A stretch of DNA of 64,000 nt from NCBI RefSeq assembly GCF_014650695.1, contig NZ_BMVL01000002.1:610721-674720 (forward strand). Reading direction: 5' to 3'. Positions 36,761 through 45,493 of this stretch are shown here, piece after piece. Numbering within the stretch: the first letter of the stretch is position 1; each line of letters starts with the position of its first letter. The position numbers and the translations under genes are program-made. Source of the DNA: Streptomyces avidinii. GTDB taxonomy: Bacteria > Actinomycetota > Actinomycetes > Streptomycetales > Streptomycetaceae. The notes beneath the pieces are model-generated. The model was not told the DNA's origin and did not search any database. It saw nothing but the letters and a program-made list of their open reading frames with translations.

Positions 36761-36801
36761 ACGGCCCACGGACCCGGCGCGCAGCCGGAGTCGTGGGCCG
36801 T
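36761..36801 (+). terminator. terminator hairpin after ABC permease
   Basis: A 10-bp outer stem (ACGGCCCACG at 36761 with CGTGGGCCGT ending at 36801) encloses a second G/C-rich inner pairing. Confidence 0.6.
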
Positions 36802-36962
36802 TCCCGTGGTCCGTCCGTGGCAACGCGGCCGCACCCGAGTGTGGCAAGGGGCCGATCGCCCTCGGCACGCTGAACAATCGCGGTCATCACGTGAGCGGGG
36901 ACCTGGACCACCCCGACCGGGATCCCGAGCGGCGCGAGCTCGTCGCCGAGGCGCAGAACCGT

Positions 36963-37200
36963 TCGGGGTGGTGCTCCCCTGCATCGACTCGACGGTCGCG
37001 AGCCCGGGCGCCGACCCCGTTTCCGACACCATGAACCACCCGCAGATCCGGGTCGCCGCCGACGAGTTGCGCGCCAACGCAGGCCTGGCGCCCCTCGTGA
37101 AGAAGGGCGCCCTGGCCGTCGTCGGCGCCTGGTACTCGCTGGACACCGGCAAGGCGGACGTCCTGACGGGTGCTCCCGTCCGAAGACGGCCCAGCAGGTG
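36963..37200 (+). pseudogene. possible beta-carbonic anhydrase C-terminal remnant
   Basis: One frame reads VVLPCIDSTVASPGADPVSD then ADELRANAGLAPLV and GALAVVGAWYSLDTGKADVL, which looks like the last third of a beta-carbonic anhydrase (HP..x..ELR..x..L..LV..G.L.VVGA.Y.LDTG). No start, zinc-ligand motifs or clear stop are seen, and it runs into the aldo/keto reductase stop. The rest of the gap from 36802 holds nothing I can name. On the opposite strand LGDELAPLGIPVGVVQVP (about 36920-36960) faintly recalls a short-chain dehydrogenase. Treat as a gene relic. Confidence 0.4.
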
Positions 37201-38154
37201 TCACTCGGGCTTCTGCGCCCCCGGGATCGCGTCGATCGCAGCCAGCAGTTCCGCATCCAGCGGGCGGTCGGCGACGGCCGCGTTGGCCCGTACCTGCTCC
37301 GGGGAGGTGGCTCCCGCGATGACGGAGGCGCAGCCGGGCTGGGCGGAGAGCCAGCCGATGGCGAGTTCGAGGACGGTCCGGTCGTGCTTCTCGCCGAGCG
37401 CGGCCAGCGCTTCGACGACGTCGAGGCGCGCCTCGGTGACGTACGAGTCGCGGCCTTCGAGGCGGGAGCCGGCCGGTACGGCCGCACCCCGGCGGATCTT
37501 GCCGGTCAGCAGGCCGTTGGCGAGCGGGAAGTACGGGAGCACGCCGACGCCGTAGTGGAGGGCAGCCGGAACCAGCTCGCGCTCGACCGACCGCTCCAGC
37601 AGCGACCACTCGTTCTGGGCGGACACGAAGGGGACCGAGCCGGTCTCGCGGGCGACGTGGGCGGCTTCGGCGAGCTGCCAGCCGGAGAGGTTGGAGTGGC
37701 CGATGTAGCGGACCTTGCCCTCGGCGACGAGCTCGGTGAGCGCGGCCAGGGTCTCGGCGATCGGGGTGGCCGGGTCGGGGCTGTGCAGCTGGAAGAGGTC
37801 GATGTGATCGGTGTCGAGGCGGCGGAGGGACTCCTCGACGGCCCGCCGGATGTACGCGCGGCCACCGAGCGAGCCGGCGGCCGGCCCGTACTTCATGTCC
37901 ACGCCGTCGTAGCCGAACTTGGTGGCGAGGACGACCTGGTCGCGACGGCCCTTGAGGGCCTGCCCGAGGTGGACCTCGGAGCCGCCGGCGCCACCGTAGA
38001 TGTCGGCGGTGTCCAGGAGGGTGATGCCCGCGTCCAGGGCGGCGTCGACGACAGCGCGGGTGGCCTGGGCATCCAGTCGGCCACCGAAGTTGTTGCAGCC
38101 GAGGCCGACGGCGGAGACCTGCAGTCCTGAACTGCCCAGGGGGAGATAGCGCAT
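37201..38154 (-). CDS. aldo/keto reductase
   Basis: A 317-residue TIM-barrel NADPH-dependent oxidoreductase. The catalytic tetrad is visible: Asp and Tyr in LLDTADIYGGAGGSE, Lys in VVLATKFGY, and His in DLFQLHSPD. The C-terminal SVIAGATSPEQVRAN loop binds the NADPH phosphate. It resembles actinobacterial general stress-type AKRs and YajO/PdxI-like proteins. The start is the ATG at 38154 behind GGAGG. It stands alone, divergent from the S8 protease. The substrate is unknown. Confidence 0.92.
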   Translation of the reverse strand: MRYLPLGSSGLQVSAVGLGCNNFGGRLDAQATRAVVDAALDAGITLLDTADIYGGAGGSEVHLGQALKGRRDQVVLATKFGYDGVDMKYGPAAGSLGGRAYIRRAVEESLRRLDTDHIDLFQLHSPDPATPIAETLAALTELVAEGKVRYIGHSNLSGWQLAEAAHVARETGSVPFVSAQNEWSLLERSVERELVPAALHYGVGVLPYFPLANGLLTGKIRRGAAVPAGSRLEGRDSYVTEARLDVVEALAALGEKHDRTVLELAIGWLSAQPGCASVIAGATSPEQVRANAAVADRPLDAELLAAIDAIPGAQKPE

Positions 38155-38513
38155 GCGTTTCGTTCCTCCGACTCGACGGGTACATGATCAACGAACGGCC
38201 AGTCTAGGCGGCTCGCTCGGGCCGAGGAACGAAAATCCGGGCAGCCCGGTGTGAACGCCGTATGACACCTGCTGGGCGTCGCCTCCGAGCCCGGGCTCCC
38301 GGGCCTGCCCCCCGGTCCCGGGCAGATCCGCCCTTGCTGCCCCGCCGGTTCTCGTCGTTGTCGTCGGCCCCTCAAGGGCGCCTCGCATCCCCGCCCGCAA
38401 AGAGCAATCTTGTCTGGATCCGGTCGAGTTGCGACTGACAAATGCTTGCCATGGCGAGGACTTGCCGCTCCCCGGCCTTCACGTCGGCGCTGCCCGGTCG
38501 ATAGACCCATGGC
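38155..38513. other. 359-bp divergent intergenic region
   Basis: It separates the aldo/keto reductase and S8 protease starts. It holds no convincing gene: the open frames have a poor codon pattern. A GATAGAC element 9-15 bases before the protease ATG could be a -10 box for a short-leader transcript. Confidence 0.5.
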
Positions 38514-41500
38514 ATGTTCTCCTCCTCTCAGTCCTCCGCCTTCTTCCGGCGCGGGCAGCGGCGCCGGCGGCTGATCGCGGCCGCCGCCGCGGTGCCTCTG
38601 CTGGCGTCGGGGCTCGCGGTCCTGCCAGCGCCCGCGCAAGCCTCCCCGGGCAAGCCCACCGTTCCCGCCGGGCCTTCGGCGACCCACCAGGTCACGCTGG
38701 TCACCGGCGACGTCGTCACGGTCACCACGATGGCCGACGGCAAGCAGACCGCCGAGGTCGACCGGCCGGACAGCGCCGTCGGCGGCGTGAAGATCCAGCA
38801 GATCAAGGGCGACCTGTTCGTCGTCCCGGACGAGGCCGTGCCGCTGCTGGGCGCGGACAGGCTGGACCGGCGGCTGTTCAACGTCACCGACCTGATCGAG
38901 ATGGGCTACGACGACGCGAAGTCGGCCGCGGTCCCGCTGATCGCGACGTACGCCCGGACGAGGTCCGGTGCGGTCGTCGAGCCGACGGCCCCCCGGGGCA
39001 GCCGGCTGACCCGCAGTCTCAAGAACATCGGCGGTGCCGCGCTCAGCACCGAGAAGGGGCAGGCCCGTACCTTCTGGAGTTCGCTCGCTCCGCAGGGCGG
39101 CACGGCGTTGGGCGCCGGTGTGGCGAAGCTGTGGCTCGACGGTCGGGTGAAGGCCAGTCTGAAGGAGAGCGTGCCGTTGATCGGCGCGCCCGAGGCCTGG
39201 GCGGCCGGCTACACCGGCAAGGGGGTCAAGGTCGCGGTGCTCGACACCGGGATCGACGTCGACCACCCCGACTTCGCCGGCCTGATCGACGGCACGGCCA
39301 GCTTCGTACCGGGTGAGGCCGTCACCGACGTCAACGGCCACGGCACGCACGTGGCCGGCACGATCGTCGGCTCGGGCGCCGCCTCCGGAGGCGACAACAA
39401 GGGCGTCGCTCCCGGCGCGGACCTGTACGTCGGCAAGGTGCTCGGCGGCGCGGAGGGCTACGGCCAGGACTCCTGGATCATGGCCGGCATGCAGTGGGCC
39501 GCCGAGTCCGGTGCGGACGTCGTCAACATGAGTCTCGGCGACTCGTACCCGACGGACGGCAGCGATCCGATGTCGCAGACGGTCGACGCGCTGTCCGCTC
39601 AGTACGGCACGCTGTTCGTCATAGCCGCCGGCAATTCGGGACCGGAGAGCATCTCCGCACCGGGGGCCGCCGCCTCGGCGCTGACCGTGGCCGCCACGGA
39701 CAAGCAGGACCGGCTCGCGAGTTTCTCCAGCACCGGCCCGCTGACCCACTCCGGCGGCATGAAGCCGGACATCGCGGCGCCCGGCGTGGACATCACCTCG
39801 GCCCGCTCGTCCCGGATGACCGATGGCGGCGAGGGTTCCTACCGCACCATCAGCGGCACTTCGATGGCCACCCCGCACGTGGCCGGCGCGGCAGCGATCC
39901 TGGCCCAGCAGCACCCGGACTGGACCGGCGCACAGCTCAAGGAACACCTGATGAGCACGGCGAAGGGCCTGGACGGCGGGTACTCGCCCTACGAGGTCGG
40001 TACGGGCCGACTCGATGTGGCCGCTGCCGTGCGGGCCACGGTCCGCGGCACCGGATCGCTCTTCTTCGGCAACTACACCTGGCCGCACGAGCCGAGCGAC
40101 GTCGCCGTCACCAAGGACCTGACCTTCACCAACACCGGCTCCACCGACGTCACGCTGAACCTGTCGCTGTCCGGCGGCGGCCCGTTCACCCTGGGAGCGA
40201 CCAAGGTGACCGTCCCGGCGAGCGGCACCGCCGCCGTCGCGGTGACCGGTGACCCGGGGGCCGCCCCGGCAGGCCGGCACGTCGGCTACGTGAGCGCCAC
40301 GGACGCGGCGACCGGGCAGCCGGTGACCCGCACCTCCGTGGCGCTCCTCGAAGAGGACGAGCGCTACGACCTGAACATCAAGCTGGTCGGACGGGACGGC
40401 AGGCCGGCCGCCGGCTGGGTCGGAGTGAACCTCGCCGGTGACGTCTGGCCGTGGTCGCTCTACGTCGACGGATCGACCACCATGCGCATGGCACCGGGCA
40501 CGTACACCGTCGCGGGGTACCTCGACGTGGCCGGCGAGAAGGCGGACCGTTCGGGACTGGCCGTGCTGGTCGCCCCGGAGACAGTGCTCAAGGGCGGCTC
40601 CGCCGACGTGGTGCTCGACGCGAGCAGGGCGCGCCTGCTGCAGACCGAGGCACCGGAACGCACCGAGGACCGCCAGCGCAAGGTCGACTTCAACGTCCAC
40701 TACAAAGGACTCGACCCGTACCTGGACTACCGCAGCGCGTACGTGCTGCCGCCGATGTACGACGACGTCTACGTCTCACCGACGGAGCCGATGAAGCAGG
40801 GCGAGTTCATGCTGACCACCCGTTGGCGCAAGGGTGAGCCGCAGCTCGGCCTGAGCACGCCGGACGGCCGGCTCCGGCTGGACGCGCTGGTGCAGGCGGG
40901 CAGCGCCCTGGGTACCGCCACGGACAGGCTGGACCTCGTCCACGCGGGCAACGGCGCGGCGGCCGCGTACGGGAAGGTCAAGGCCAAGGGCAAGGTGGTC
41001 GTCGTCGACCGCAGCGACGAGGTCGCGCCGCAGGAGCGGGCCGAGGCCGCGGTCGCGGCCGGGGCGAAGGCGCTGATCGTGGTCAACGACGGCGTCGGGT
41101 CTCTGTCGGAGTACGTCGGCGAGTCGGTCATCCCGGTCGCCTCCGTGCACCGTGACGCGGGCAAGGCCCTCGTCTCGATGGCCAGGAGCGGCAAGGACAA
41201 GCTGACCGTCAAGCAGACCCGGTACACGCCGTTCGTCTACGACCTGACGCGGGACTACCCCGGCCGGGTGCCGGACCGGGCTCTGGTCTACCGGCCGTCC
41301 AAGGGCGACCTCGCCCGGATCGACGCCCGCTACTACTCCGCTGCGGGCGGCCGGGCGGCGGAGGGTTACCGGTCCGACTTCACCCTCAGCCCGTCGTTCA
41401 ACCTTCCCGAGATCGAGTGGCACCCGGGCACCCGCACCGAGTGGGTGACTCCGGGCCAGGTCTGGAGGGAGTTCCACACGCAGGGCGTCGACGGGACCCT

Positions 41501-42254
41501 GCCCTGGTCGATGGTGTCGGGCGACAACACGTATGCCAAGGGCAGCACCACCCGGCTGGACTGGTTCGCCCCGGCGACCCGGCCCGGGCAGAGCGAGTCC
41601 TTCGGCGTGTACAACTCCCGCTGGCAGAACTACATGACCTGGAACGTCCAGGCGTGGGCCTCCGCCAGCGACAGAATGCGGCTGGGCGGGTACCTGCCGT
41701 GGGGTGAGACGCCCTCCCGCCTGCAGATGTTCCAAGGTGACAGGCTGATCCACGACAACCGGGTCAGCGGCGACATGCAGTGGCAGGAGGTGCCGGCGGG
41801 CAAGCTGCCCTACCGCGCCGTCCTCGACGCGGAGCGGCCCGGCGACGTGTTCCGGCTGTCGACGCGCACCCACACCGAGTGGACCTTCATGTCCGACACC
41901 GTCGACTCGGACTCCTTCGAGCCGTTCTCGGTGCTCAACCTGGACTACGAGCTGGAGTCGGACCTGCACGGCGACCTCAAGGCCGGTGGGAAGCAGCAGA
42001 TCGCGCTGAAGCCGGTGTCCATGGACCTCGGCACCGTGCCGGGCACCGTCGCCGCGGTGGCGCTGGAGGTCTCGTACGACGACGGCGCCACCTGGCAGAA
42101 GGTGAGCCTGGCCAAGGGCGCCGGCGGCTCCTGGACGGGCTCGTTCACGGCGGACAGGAAGCCCGGCGGCTTCGTCTCGCTGCGCGCGAGTGCCGCGACG
42201 GACAGCGGCTACAGCGTCAAGAACGAGATCATCCGGGCGTACGGCCTGCGATGA
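38514..42254 (+). CDS. secreted S8 (subtilisin-like) protease with PA-like insert
   Basis: A 1246-residue exported serine protease. The signal peptide has RRGQRRRRLIAAAAAVPLL and ends near APAQA (residues about 11-43). A propeptide follows to residue about 220. The triad is Asp244 in VLDTGIDVDH, His276 in NGHGTHVAG and Ser450 in SGTSMATPHVAG; the oxyanion Asn is in AAGNSGPES. Downstream lie beta-sandwich domains and a protease-associated-like segment (about 820-900; GKVVVVDRSDEVAPQERAEA, AKALIVVNDG). Related Streptomyces enzymes digest extracellular proteins. No clear ribosome site precedes the ATG at 38514. A hairpin follows the stop. Confidence 0.93.
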   Translation: MFSSSQSSAFFRRGQRRRRLIAAAAAVPLLASGLAVLPAPAQASPGKPTVPAGPSATHQVTLVTGDVVTVTTMADGKQTAEVDRPDSAVGGVKIQQIKGDLFVVPDEAVPLLGADRLDRRLFNVTDLIEMGYDDAKSAAVPLIATYARTRSGAVVEPTAPRGSRLTRSLKNIGGAALSTEKGQARTFWSSLAPQGGTALGAGVAKLWLDGRVKASLKESVPLIGAPEAWAAGYTGKGVKVAVLDTGIDVDHPDFAGLIDGTASFVPGEAVTDVNGHGTHVAGTIVGSGAASGGDNKGVAPGADLYVGKVLGGAEGYGQDSWIMAGMQWAAESGADVVNMSLGDSYPTDGSDPMSQTVDALSAQYGTLFVIAAGNSGPESISAPGAAASALTVAATDKQDRLASFSSTGPLTHSGGMKPDIAAPGVDITSARSSRMTDGGEGSYRTISGTSMATPHVAGAAAILAQQHPDWTGAQLKEHLMSTAKGLDGGYSPYEVGTGRLDVAAAVRATVRGTGSLFFGNYTWPHEPSDVAVTKDLTFTNTGSTDVTLNLSLSGGGPFTLGATKVTVPASGTAAVAVTGDPGAAPAGRHVGYVSATDAATGQPVTRTSVALLEEDERYDLNIKLVGRDGRPAAGWVGVNLAGDVWPWSLYVDGSTTMRMAPGTYTVAGYLDVAGEKADRSGLAVLVAPETVLKGGSADVVLDASRARLLQTEAPERTEDRQRKVDFNVHYKGLDPYLDYRSAYVLPPMYDDVYVSPTEPMKQGEFMLTTRWRKGEPQLGLSTPDGRLRLDALVQAGSALGTATDRLDLVHAGNGAAAAYGKVKAKGKVVVVDRSDEVAPQERAEAAVAAGAKALIVVNDGVGSLSEYVGESVIPVASVHRDAGKALVSMARSGKDKLTVKQTRYTPFVYDLTRDYPGRVPDRALVYRPSKGDLARIDARYYSAAGGRAAEGYRSDFTLSPSFNLPEIEWHPGTRTEWVTPGQVWREFHTQGVDGTLPWSMVSGDNTYAKGSTTRLDWFAPATRPGQSESFGVYNSRWQNYMTWNVQAWASASDRMRLGGYLPWGETPSRLQMFQGDRLIHDNRVSGDMQWQEVPAGKLPYRAVLDAERPGDVFRLSTRTHTEWTFMSDTVDSDSFEPFSVLNLDYELESDLHGDLKAGGKQQIALKPVSMDLGTVPGTVAAVALEVSYDDGATWQKVSLAKGAGGSWTGSFTADRKPGGFVSLRASAATDSGYSVKNEIIRAYGLR

Positions 42255-42265
42255 ACCGTAGTGTC

Positions 42266-42295
42266 GGGCCCCGGGGCGGCGACTCCTCGGGGCCC
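42266..42295 (+). terminator. terminator hairpin after S8 protease
   Basis: An 8-bp stem (GGGCCCCG at 42266 with CGGGGCCC ending at 42295) begins 11 bases after the stop codon. Confidence 0.55.
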
Positions 42296-42326
42296 TTCCC
42301 GTCAGAACCGCTCCCATCAGGCACTA

Positions 42327-42354
42327 TTCACGGTCTGCCGCCATGGCGCATACT
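42327..42354 (+). promoter_or_regulatory. candidate housekeeping promoter for LuxR-type regulator
   Basis: TTCACG (42327-42332), a 16-bp spacer and CATACT (42349-42354) lie 38 bases before the regulator ATG. Confidence 0.4.
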
Positions 42355-42391
42355 CTCCCCGCTGCGGCAAGCGGAAGAGAGTCGGTCGCCG

Positions 42392-43384
42392 ATGCTGGAT
42401 GTTCTGGGCCTCGAACCCGATGACGAGCGCGTCTACCGGGCGCTGCTCGGGCAGCCGGACACCACCTCGTCCCTGCTGGCGGAGCAGCTCGTCCTGCCGC
42501 CGGCGCGCGCCGCCAGGGCGTTGTCCCGTCTGGTCGGATGGGGCCTCGTGACCAGGTCGGCGGACGAACAGTTCACCGCCGCACCGCCGGCCGTGGCCCT
42601 GGGCGCCCTCATCAGCGAGCGCCGGGACGGGTTGCGCATGGCCGAGCATGCGCTGGTGACGTTCGCCGAGGAGCACCGGGCGGCGATGACGGGGAACAGC
42701 ATCAGCGATCTGATCGAGGTCGTGACGGGTGTCGACGCCATCCGCCACCGCTTCCTCCAGGTGCAGCAGGCGGCCCGCTCGCAGGTCCGAAGCTTCATCA
42801 CCGCGCCCTTCGTCGCTCTGCCGCCCGGCGAGAACACGGCCGAACCCGTGGCCATCGGCCGTGGGGTGCACTTCCGGGCGGTACTGGACCGGGCCGTACT
42901 GGGAGAGCCGGGCATCATCGACGATGCGGTCGATTCACTGCGCAAGGGCGTGCAGTTGCGTGTCGCCGACCAGCTGCCGATGAAACTCGTGCTGGCCGAT
43001 GCCGACCTCGGCCTCGTCCCGCTGGCAGTCACACGGGACGGAGAGCCCGGCGCCGTGCTGCTGCACCGCAGCGGCCTGCTGGACGCGTTGGACGCGCTGT
43101 TCGAGACGGTATGGCGCACCGCCCACCCCCTCGAACTCTCGGGCACCGGCGCAGAAGCCGAACAGGCCGTCGAGCTCGGTGCGACGGGCCCGACCGACCT
43201 GGACCGGAGGATCCTCGGGCTCCTCCTGGCCGGCCTGACCGACCAGACGGCGGCGGCGCAACTCGGTCTGTCACCGCGGACGCTGCACCGACGCCTGCGC
43301 CACCTCACGGACTTGGCCGGAGTCCGCACCCGGATGCAGCTCGGCGGTCACGCCGTCCGGCACGGCTGGGTGGAGCCGAGCTGA
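42392..43384 (+). CDS. TrmB/LuxR-type transcriptional regulator
   Basis: A 330-residue regulator. Residues about 10-70 are a TrmB-like winged helix (ERVYRALLGQPDTTSSLLAE). The middle region is a ligand or phospholipase-D-like sensor domain (SDLIEVVTGVDAIRHRFLQVQQ, FRAVLDRAVLGEPGI). The C-terminal LuxR-like helix-turn-helix reads LDRRILGLLLAGLTDQTAAAQLG, then RTLHRRLRHLTDLAGVRT. Such proteins often stand beside secreted protease genes; here the S8 protease is upstream and the RIP homologue 147 bases downstream, both on the same strand. The start is the ATG at 42392. Confidence 0.85.
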   Translation: MLDVLGLEPDDERVYRALLGQPDTTSSLLAEQLVLPPARAARALSRLVGWGLVTRSADEQFTAAPPAVALGALISERRDGLRMAEHALVTFAEEHRAAMTGNSISDLIEVVTGVDAIRHRFLQVQQAARSQVRSFITAPFVALPPGENTAEPVAIGRGVHFRAVLDRAVLGEPGIIDDAVDSLRKGVQLRVADQLPMKLVLADADLGLVPLAVTRDGEPGAVLLHRSGLLDALDALFETVWRTAHPLELSGTGAEAEQAVELGATGPTDLDRRILGLLLAGLTDQTAAAQLGLSPRTLHRRLRHLTDLAGVRTRMQLGGHAVRHGWVEPS

Positions 43385-43531
43385 CGGGCCCCGTTCCGTT
43401 CTCTCACGCGGTGTTTTCTTAGCATCAGAGGTCAACAATTCTCCTGGTCGCCACCCGGACGACTAGAAAGGAGCGCATCGAACCGAACCTGTCAGCGGTC
43501 GGAATGATGGCGAAGGTGGTGATGTGCATGC

Positions 43532-44182
43532 GTGAGTGCAGCAGGATCCATTCGAATGCGGTCAGATTACTTACGAGCCGTCCGAGTTCTGGGCATCTCC
43601 CCTGAAGGGCCGGCCGCCATGCTGATACCGATAATGTTTTCTCCGGCGCTGGCCTCGGCCGACGAATATCGATCCCTGACATCGACCATCCGGTCGAAGG
43701 TGCAGGATGCCCAGGGCTTCTTCGGCGGAGCCGCGCGCAAGGAGGGCGAAATGCCCTACCTTCCCCTCCACATCCAACTGCGGGGTCTGTTCGTCGAGCT
43801 CTACATCGAGCTCCGCCCACGCAATACGAGCATGCGCCTCGCCGGGTTCCGGAACATCTTCGAGAACGGCCAGGCCCCGCCGGAAGCCTACGTACGGCAC
43901 GTGCGGGACGCGGCCGCGCCACCGGGCCTCCCCCGAACGGAAGCCCTGCCGTTCGGGGGAGGCCGCGCCGACCTGGAGACGGCCGCCGCCGTCCGGCGCG
44001 CGGGGGTCCTGCTCGGGCGCCGGCCCTTGAGCAACGCGGTCGTCCGACTGCACCAGAATCGCGATCCGCGGAGCACCGCTCACGGAATGCTCGTGCTCTC
44101 GGAAATGCTCTGCGAGGCCGCCCGATATCCCGCACTGGCCGATGCGATGTCACGTATCTGGATGACCGGAGGACGGCTGTAG
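43532..44182 (+). CDS. secreted ribosome-inactivating protein (RIP) homologue
   Basis: A 216-residue protein of the RIP fold (ricin A/Shiga A rRNA N-glycosidases, EC 3.2.2.22). A hydrophobic stretch ending SPALASA at residue 43 looks like a signal peptide. YRSLTSTIRSKVQD starts the domain. LSEMLCEAARYPALADAM matches ricin's catalytic helix, with Glu195 and Arg198. LGRRPLSNAVVRLH matches the helix before it. At the two stacking-tyrosine positions this protein has Arg: R102 in MRLAGFRN (ricin NAYVVGYR) and R145 in FGGGRADLE (ricin FGGNYDRLE). It may act on different RNA or be inactive. The start is the GTG at 43532 with AAGGTGG 13 bases upstream. A terminator follows. Confidence 0.75.
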   Translation: MSAAGSIRMRSDYLRAVRVLGISPEGPAAMLIPIMFSPALASADEYRSLTSTIRSKVQDAQGFFGGAARKEGEMPYLPLHIQLRGLFVELYIELRPRNTSMRLAGFRNIFENGQAPPEAYVRHVRDAAAPPGLPRTEALPFGGGRADLETAAAVRRAGVLLGRRPLSNAVVRLHQNRDPRSTAHGMLVLSEMLCEAARYPALADAMSRIWMTGGRL

Positions 44183-44249
44183 TCCGCAGCAGCCGCCTGA
44201 AGTCCAACGGTCCGAGGGCAGCGTCGCCGCCTTCACCTGACGACGGCGT

Positions 44250-44286
44250 CCCGAACCGGTCGCAGCATGAATGCGACCGGTTCGGG
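44250..44286. terminator. bidirectional terminator between RIP and AraC genes
   Basis: A perfect 15-bp stem (44250-44264 with 44272-44286) and 7-base loop lie between two convergent genes. Confidence 0.85.
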
Positions 44287-44383
44287 CCGTTGGCGGCGCA
44301 TATGATTCAGGCGCACATTCGCCGGCGCCGGCCGAACGGCTGTTGGGCAGTCCGGACTGATTCCGGGATCGCACCGCAGTCCG

Positions 44384-45253
44384 CTACGCCGGTTCGACGG
44401 GCAGCCACAGTTCGCAGGTCGCGGTGCTGAAATCGGCCGCGCGCTCGAGGACCGCGACGATCGAAGGACCGGGCCGCAGACGCCAGGGGTTGGAGGGGAA
44501 CCACTCGGTCGCGGTCGCGGCCCAGGTCGTCTGCAGTGCCTGTGGATGCGGTCCGGCGGTGCGGAAGACGGCCCACCTGCCGGCCGGCACCTCGATGGCG
44601 TCGAGATCGTCCGGGGCCGCCGTGTCCCGGGACACGGCGACGCCGTGCAGGTAGGTCAGTTCGCTGCCTTCCGTTCCGTCGGGGTCGAGGTCGTCGCAGA
44701 CTTGCAGCAGGCCCCCCGGGTCGGCGTCGCCGAGGGACTTCAGCCGGAGATGCTCCTGCGGCGGCAGTGCGGCGATGTGCTGCTGGATGTGCGGATTGAC
44801 GCCCTGATGGATGAGCGGAACCCGGGTGGCGTGTCCGACCAGCCGGAACGCGGGTCGGTCGACGAGGCGGGTGTCCATGGGGATGCTCCCTTCGACGGTC
44901 AGGCGGATCCTGAGCCGTGGTTGTGTGCGCAAAGGGCCTCCGTCGCGTCGCACGTCACGGGGTCCGACGCCGTGGACCGCACGGAACGCGCGTCCGAACG
45001 CCTCGGTCGAGCCGTATCCGTACCGGACGGCGATGCTCAGCAGATCGTCCTCGCCGCGAACGACGTCGGCGGCGGCGACGGTCATGCGGCGCCGGCGCAC
45101 GTACTCCGACAGCGGCATGCCGGCCAACGACGAGAACATCCGGCGCAGGTGGTATTCGGTCGTGCCGAGCTCCCCGGCCAATCCGTTGACGTCGAGCTCC
45201 TCGGCGAGGTGCTCCTCGACGAGATCGACAAGCTGGTTGAGTGCCGAGATCAC
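44384..45253 (-). CDS. AraC-family regulator with GyrI-like effector domain
   Basis: A 289-residue regulator. The N-terminal AraC DNA-binding domain has two helix-turn-helices (LAGELGTTEYHLRRMFSSLAG, then LLSIAVRYGYGSTEAFGRAFRAVHGVGPRD). Residues about 125-289 form a GyrI/SOUL-like small-molecule domain (RLVGHATRVPLIHQG, VPAGRWAVFRTAGPHPQALQTTW, ATCELWLPV), as in Rob and SbmC-type proteins that respond to drugs. The start is the GTG at 45253 behind a near-perfect AAAGGAGG. It converges on the RIP gene. The target is unknown. Confidence 0.9.
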   Translation of the reverse strand: MISALNQLVDLVEEHLAEELDVNGLAGELGTTEYHLRRMFSSLAGMPLSEYVRRRRMTVAAADVVRGEDDLLSIAVRYGYGSTEAFGRAFRAVHGVGPRDVRRDGGPLRTQPRLRIRLTVEGSIPMDTRLVDRPAFRLVGHATRVPLIHQGVNPHIQQHIAALPPQEHLRLKSLGDADPGGLLQVCDDLDPDGTEGSELTYLHGVAVSRDTAAPDDLDAIEVPAGRWAVFRTAGPHPQALQTTWAATATEWFPSNPWRLRPGPSIVAVLERAADFSTATCELWLPVEPA

Positions 45254-45493
45254 GGGGCCTCCTTTCGGTGTCAACCCTGCCCGGCCGGACCCCGGCCGGA
45301 CCCGACCGCTGCGGACCGATCCGATCATGCGGCTGGACCACTCGGTCCGGGTGGACCCGGGGCACTCGGCCGCGCCCGCTCGGCGGGCCGGAAGACCGAC
45401 GTGGTCGGCACGTCCCCGCGCGGGGTGCGCAGCGGCCCGGCCTCCCCGCCCCGCGAAGGGCGGAGCCGACCGGGCCGGGTCGGACTCCTCGGG

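Noticed and set aside
38188..38400. Minus-strand open frame in the gap before the second S8 protease
   Set aside because: Codon third positions are not G/C biased as in true genes here, and the product has no recognisable features.
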